Shown here: in pieces, positions 62,167-64,000 of the stretch
How positions within the stretch are numbered: the first letter of the stretch is position 1
Layout of the letters: each line of letters starts with the position of its first letter
NCBI GenBank assembly: GCA_049115715.1
Contig: JAGDZQ010000006.1
Span: forward strand, 186,001-250,000
Direction: 5' to 3'
Length of the DNA: 64,000 nt
From: JAMZMI01 sp049115715
Lineage (GTDB): Bacteria > Bacteroidota > Bacteroidia > Cytophagales > Cyclobacteriaceae
Position numbers and translations under genes: made by a program
The notes under the pieces: generated by a model
Seen by the model: only the letters and a program-made list of their open reading frames with translations
Told to the model about the DNA's origin: nothing
Database searches by the model: none

Positions 62167-64000
62167 CCTTTCAGGTATTTATTCATTCTCAAAAGCTCTT
62201 CCTCCACCTTTCGTTTACCGATATCAAATTTATTCATAGTCAACGCAAAGGAAGCAATTATTTTTTCTACAACGGATTCATTATCATCAGCTGCTTCATA
62301 TTCTTTCATAATTTCGGATAAGTCAGACAACCCTACCATAGAGAAATTGGGTTTTATTTTATGAGCCAACAGTCCAAACGCTTTCCATTTTTTTGCCTTC
62401 ATTAAATCACGAAGTTTATCTATATCTGTATCAATCGTCTTTAGAAAAATCTCAAACATCACTTGAGCACGATCGAGATCATTGGCATAGAATTCCTCCA
62501 GATAGGTAACATTCAAGTCATCAGAAAAAACGAAGGTATCGTCTCCGCCCGTTTCGACCATGTTTACCAAATCAAAGTGAGTGAGCACTTTGGCCAGTTG
62601 ATCCGGAGTGAAAGGCTTAGTAAGATGATAATTCATCCCCACCTCCAAAGCTTTTTCACGCTCATCCACAAGTGCTGATGCTGTTAATGCCACGATCGGG
62701 ATACTTGCATTTTCATTTTGATGATTTGAGCGAATTCTAATTGTACTTTCATACCCATCCATTATAGGCATCCTGATATCCATCAAGACAATATCATATT
62801 TGTTGGCTTCAATCAGATCCAGTCCCTCCTGGCCATTATTGGCTATGTCATAGCTCAAATCCCAATTTTTCAAGATTCCGGACAGGTATTGTTGGTTAAT
62901 TTGATTGTCTTCTACGATCAAAATGTGAGCTGACTTTGATTTCACTTTATAGTGTTGGACACCAGCCCCATGTCCCTTCCCTATTTTCAATTGAAGTGTA
63001 AATTGAAAAGTAGATCCGTGACCAACCTCACTTTCTACATCCACCACACCCTGGTATTTTCCCACCAATTGTTTCACTATTGCAAGACCCAACCCCGTGC
63101 CTCCATACTTTAGTTTAGTTTCCGAGTCCCCCTGATTAAATGACTCGAAAATGTCTTTCATTTTTTCTGGAGGAATCCCAACGCCTGTGTCCTTAACTGC
63201 AAACACCAATAGTGCTTCATCATCACTTCGCTCTAGTACAACACCTGTAATAGTAATGGATCCTTTTTCAGTGAATTTGAGTGCATTGTTAACCAGATTG
63301 AGAAAAATCTGATTGAGGACAGTTGGATCTGCTACGACCTTAAAATCAATGGCTTCATCCAGCTTCAGTACTATGTCTATATCCTTATCATCTCCTCTGA
63401 AGTTGGCAATCTCAATCAAAGCAGACAAGGTGTCCGAAATGTCAATCTCCTTTTCAACCAATTCAAACTCTCCTGACTCGATCTTAGATATATCGAGGAT
63501 ACCTGAGATCAATCCCAGCAGTATATCTGATGAAAACTTGATGTTGTTGAGATAATCGAGTTGAGGTTTCGATAATCGAGTGTCATATAGAAGATTAGTC
63601 ATCCCAATTATAGCATTAATCGGATTTCTAATTTCATGGCTCATGTTTGCGAGAAACTGCTTCTCAGCCTCACGAGCATTTTCAGCTTGGTTTTTAGCCT
63701 CTTTTAGTTGTTGCTCAAGCTCTTTGCGTTCCGATATATTATAATGTATCCCAACAGAGCCAATTACATTTCCGTCCTCATCGTAAAAAGGTGCTCCACT
63801 TATCAGCACCCAAATTACATCACCATTTTTCTTGATCATTCGGGTTTCATAGACGCTCTGCTGGCCTTCCTCACGTTTCTTATCTTCCTCCTTCATTCTC
63901 TCATGAAAATCAACAGGAAGGAAGGTATCTACAGCATTTTTGCCAAGTAATTCCGCTTCTTGATACCCTGTCATTTCACAGAAAGAATCATAGGCTCGTA
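62163..64000 (-). CDS. Hybrid sensor histidine kinase (N-terminus outside window)
   Basis: The frame is open to the right edge, so the protein starts beyond the window; an internal ATG at 63974 is not the real start because the PAS domain begins before it (RAYDSFCEMTGY). Domains in order are PAS/PAC (GSVGIHYNISERKELE), HisKA with the phospho-His in FLANMSHEIRNPINA, HATPase (FLNLVNNALKFTEKG; GGTGLGLAIVKQLV), receiver (HILIVEDNQIN; IVLMDIRMPIMDG) and a C-terminal Hpt domain with LLAHKIKPNFSMVG. Ending in Hpt, it can pass phosphate to a separate regulator, most likely the LytTR protein coupled downstream by a 4-bp overlap. Confidence 0.93.
   Translation of the reverse strand, partial: RAYDSFCEMTGYQEAELLGKNAVDTFLPVDFHERMKEEDKKREEGQQSVYETRMIKKNGDVIWVLISGAPFYDEDGNVIGSVGIHYNISERKELEQQLKEAKNQAENAREAEKQFLANMSHEIRNPINAIIGMTNLLYDTRLSKPQLDYLNNIKFSSDILLGLISGILDISKIESGEFELVEKEIDISDTLSALIEIANFRGDDKDIDIVLKLDEAIDFKVVADPTVLNQIFLNLVNNALKFTEKGSITITGVVLERSDDEALLVFAVKDTGVGIPPEKMKDIFESFNQGDSETKLKYGGTGLGLAIVKQLVGKYQGVVDVESEVGHGSTFQFTLQLKIGKGHGAGVQHYKVKSKSAHILIVEDNQINQQYLSGILKNWDLSYDIANNGQEGLDLIEANKYDIVLMDIRMPIMDGYESTIRIRSNHQNENASIPIVALTASALVDEREKALEVGMNYHLTKPFTPDQLAKVLTHFDLVNMVETGGDDTFVFSDDLNVTYLEEFYANDLDRAQVMFEIFLKTIDTDIDKLRDLMKAKKWKAFGLLAHKIKPNFSMVGLSDLSEIMKEYEAADDNESVVEKIIASFALTMNKFDIGKRKVEEELLRMNKYLKG

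Overview
The window looks like the chromosome of a marine-type gliding Bacteroidota, most likely a member of the Cytophagales. The grounds are AT-rich DNA, a gldA-gldF-gldG gliding ABC-transporter operon, Bat-type VWA/TPR genes, LruC, DUF2807 and YwqK-type secreted proteins, many Bacteroidota-style lipoproteins, and promoters of the TAnnTTTG type. No rRNA, tRNA, transposase, phage gene or cas gene was seen.

Layout. 1-4.8 kb: end of a Bat operon, a thiolase, a YwqK/MORN-like secreted protein and a small secreted repeat peptide. 5-7.3 kb: a NarL-type two-component pair. 7.5-7.8 kb: a chimeric scar made of the 3' ends of two genes whose intact copies lie at 3.1 and 8.5 kb. 7.8-12.4 kb: lipoprotein, propeller-azurin fusion and DUF1080/PA14 protein. 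12.7-15.8 kb: purC, a STAS protein, RNase Z and a YhhQ-type transporter. 15.9-22.9 kb: housekeeping and envelope genes. 23.1-27.2 kb: gldA-gldF-gldG plus DUF4340. 27.4-36.5 kb: cupin, amidohydrolase, a large STAND-type NTPase divergent from an avidin-like/pepsin-like gene pair, a metallophosphoesterase, an SRPBCC protein and a sigma factor.

36.8-55 kb and 58.9-61.1 kb: an exopolysaccharide (EPS) locus with an initiating sugar transferase, Wzx, Wzy/ligase, acyltransferase, Wzc-like protein, sulfotransferase and five glycosyltransferases, laid out as five transcription units on both strands. All five are preceded by the same tandem element, CCANNNATCKA repeated at exactly 21 bp. In four of them a -7-like box lies exactly 62 bp from the element start. 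This spacing is typical of LytTR regulators, and a LytTR response regulator with a hybrid kinase lies immediately beside the locus (61.5-64 kb). I regard this apparent EPS regulon as the main discovery in the window.

The Wzy/acyltransferase part of the EPS locus, with a small ParE/RelE-like toxin-antitoxin pair, lies between 86-bp inverted repeats (about 86% identical), next to an array of 214-bp tandem repeats. A HipBST-like split HipA module at 55-56.6 kb is preceded by four 18-bp palindromic operators spaced at exactly 40 bp; the last overlaps the -7 box. Other points are a possibly near-leaderless purC, a Wzc-like protein with a degenerate kinase domain, and a sugar transferase fused to a receiver-like domain without its phospho-acceptor aspartate.
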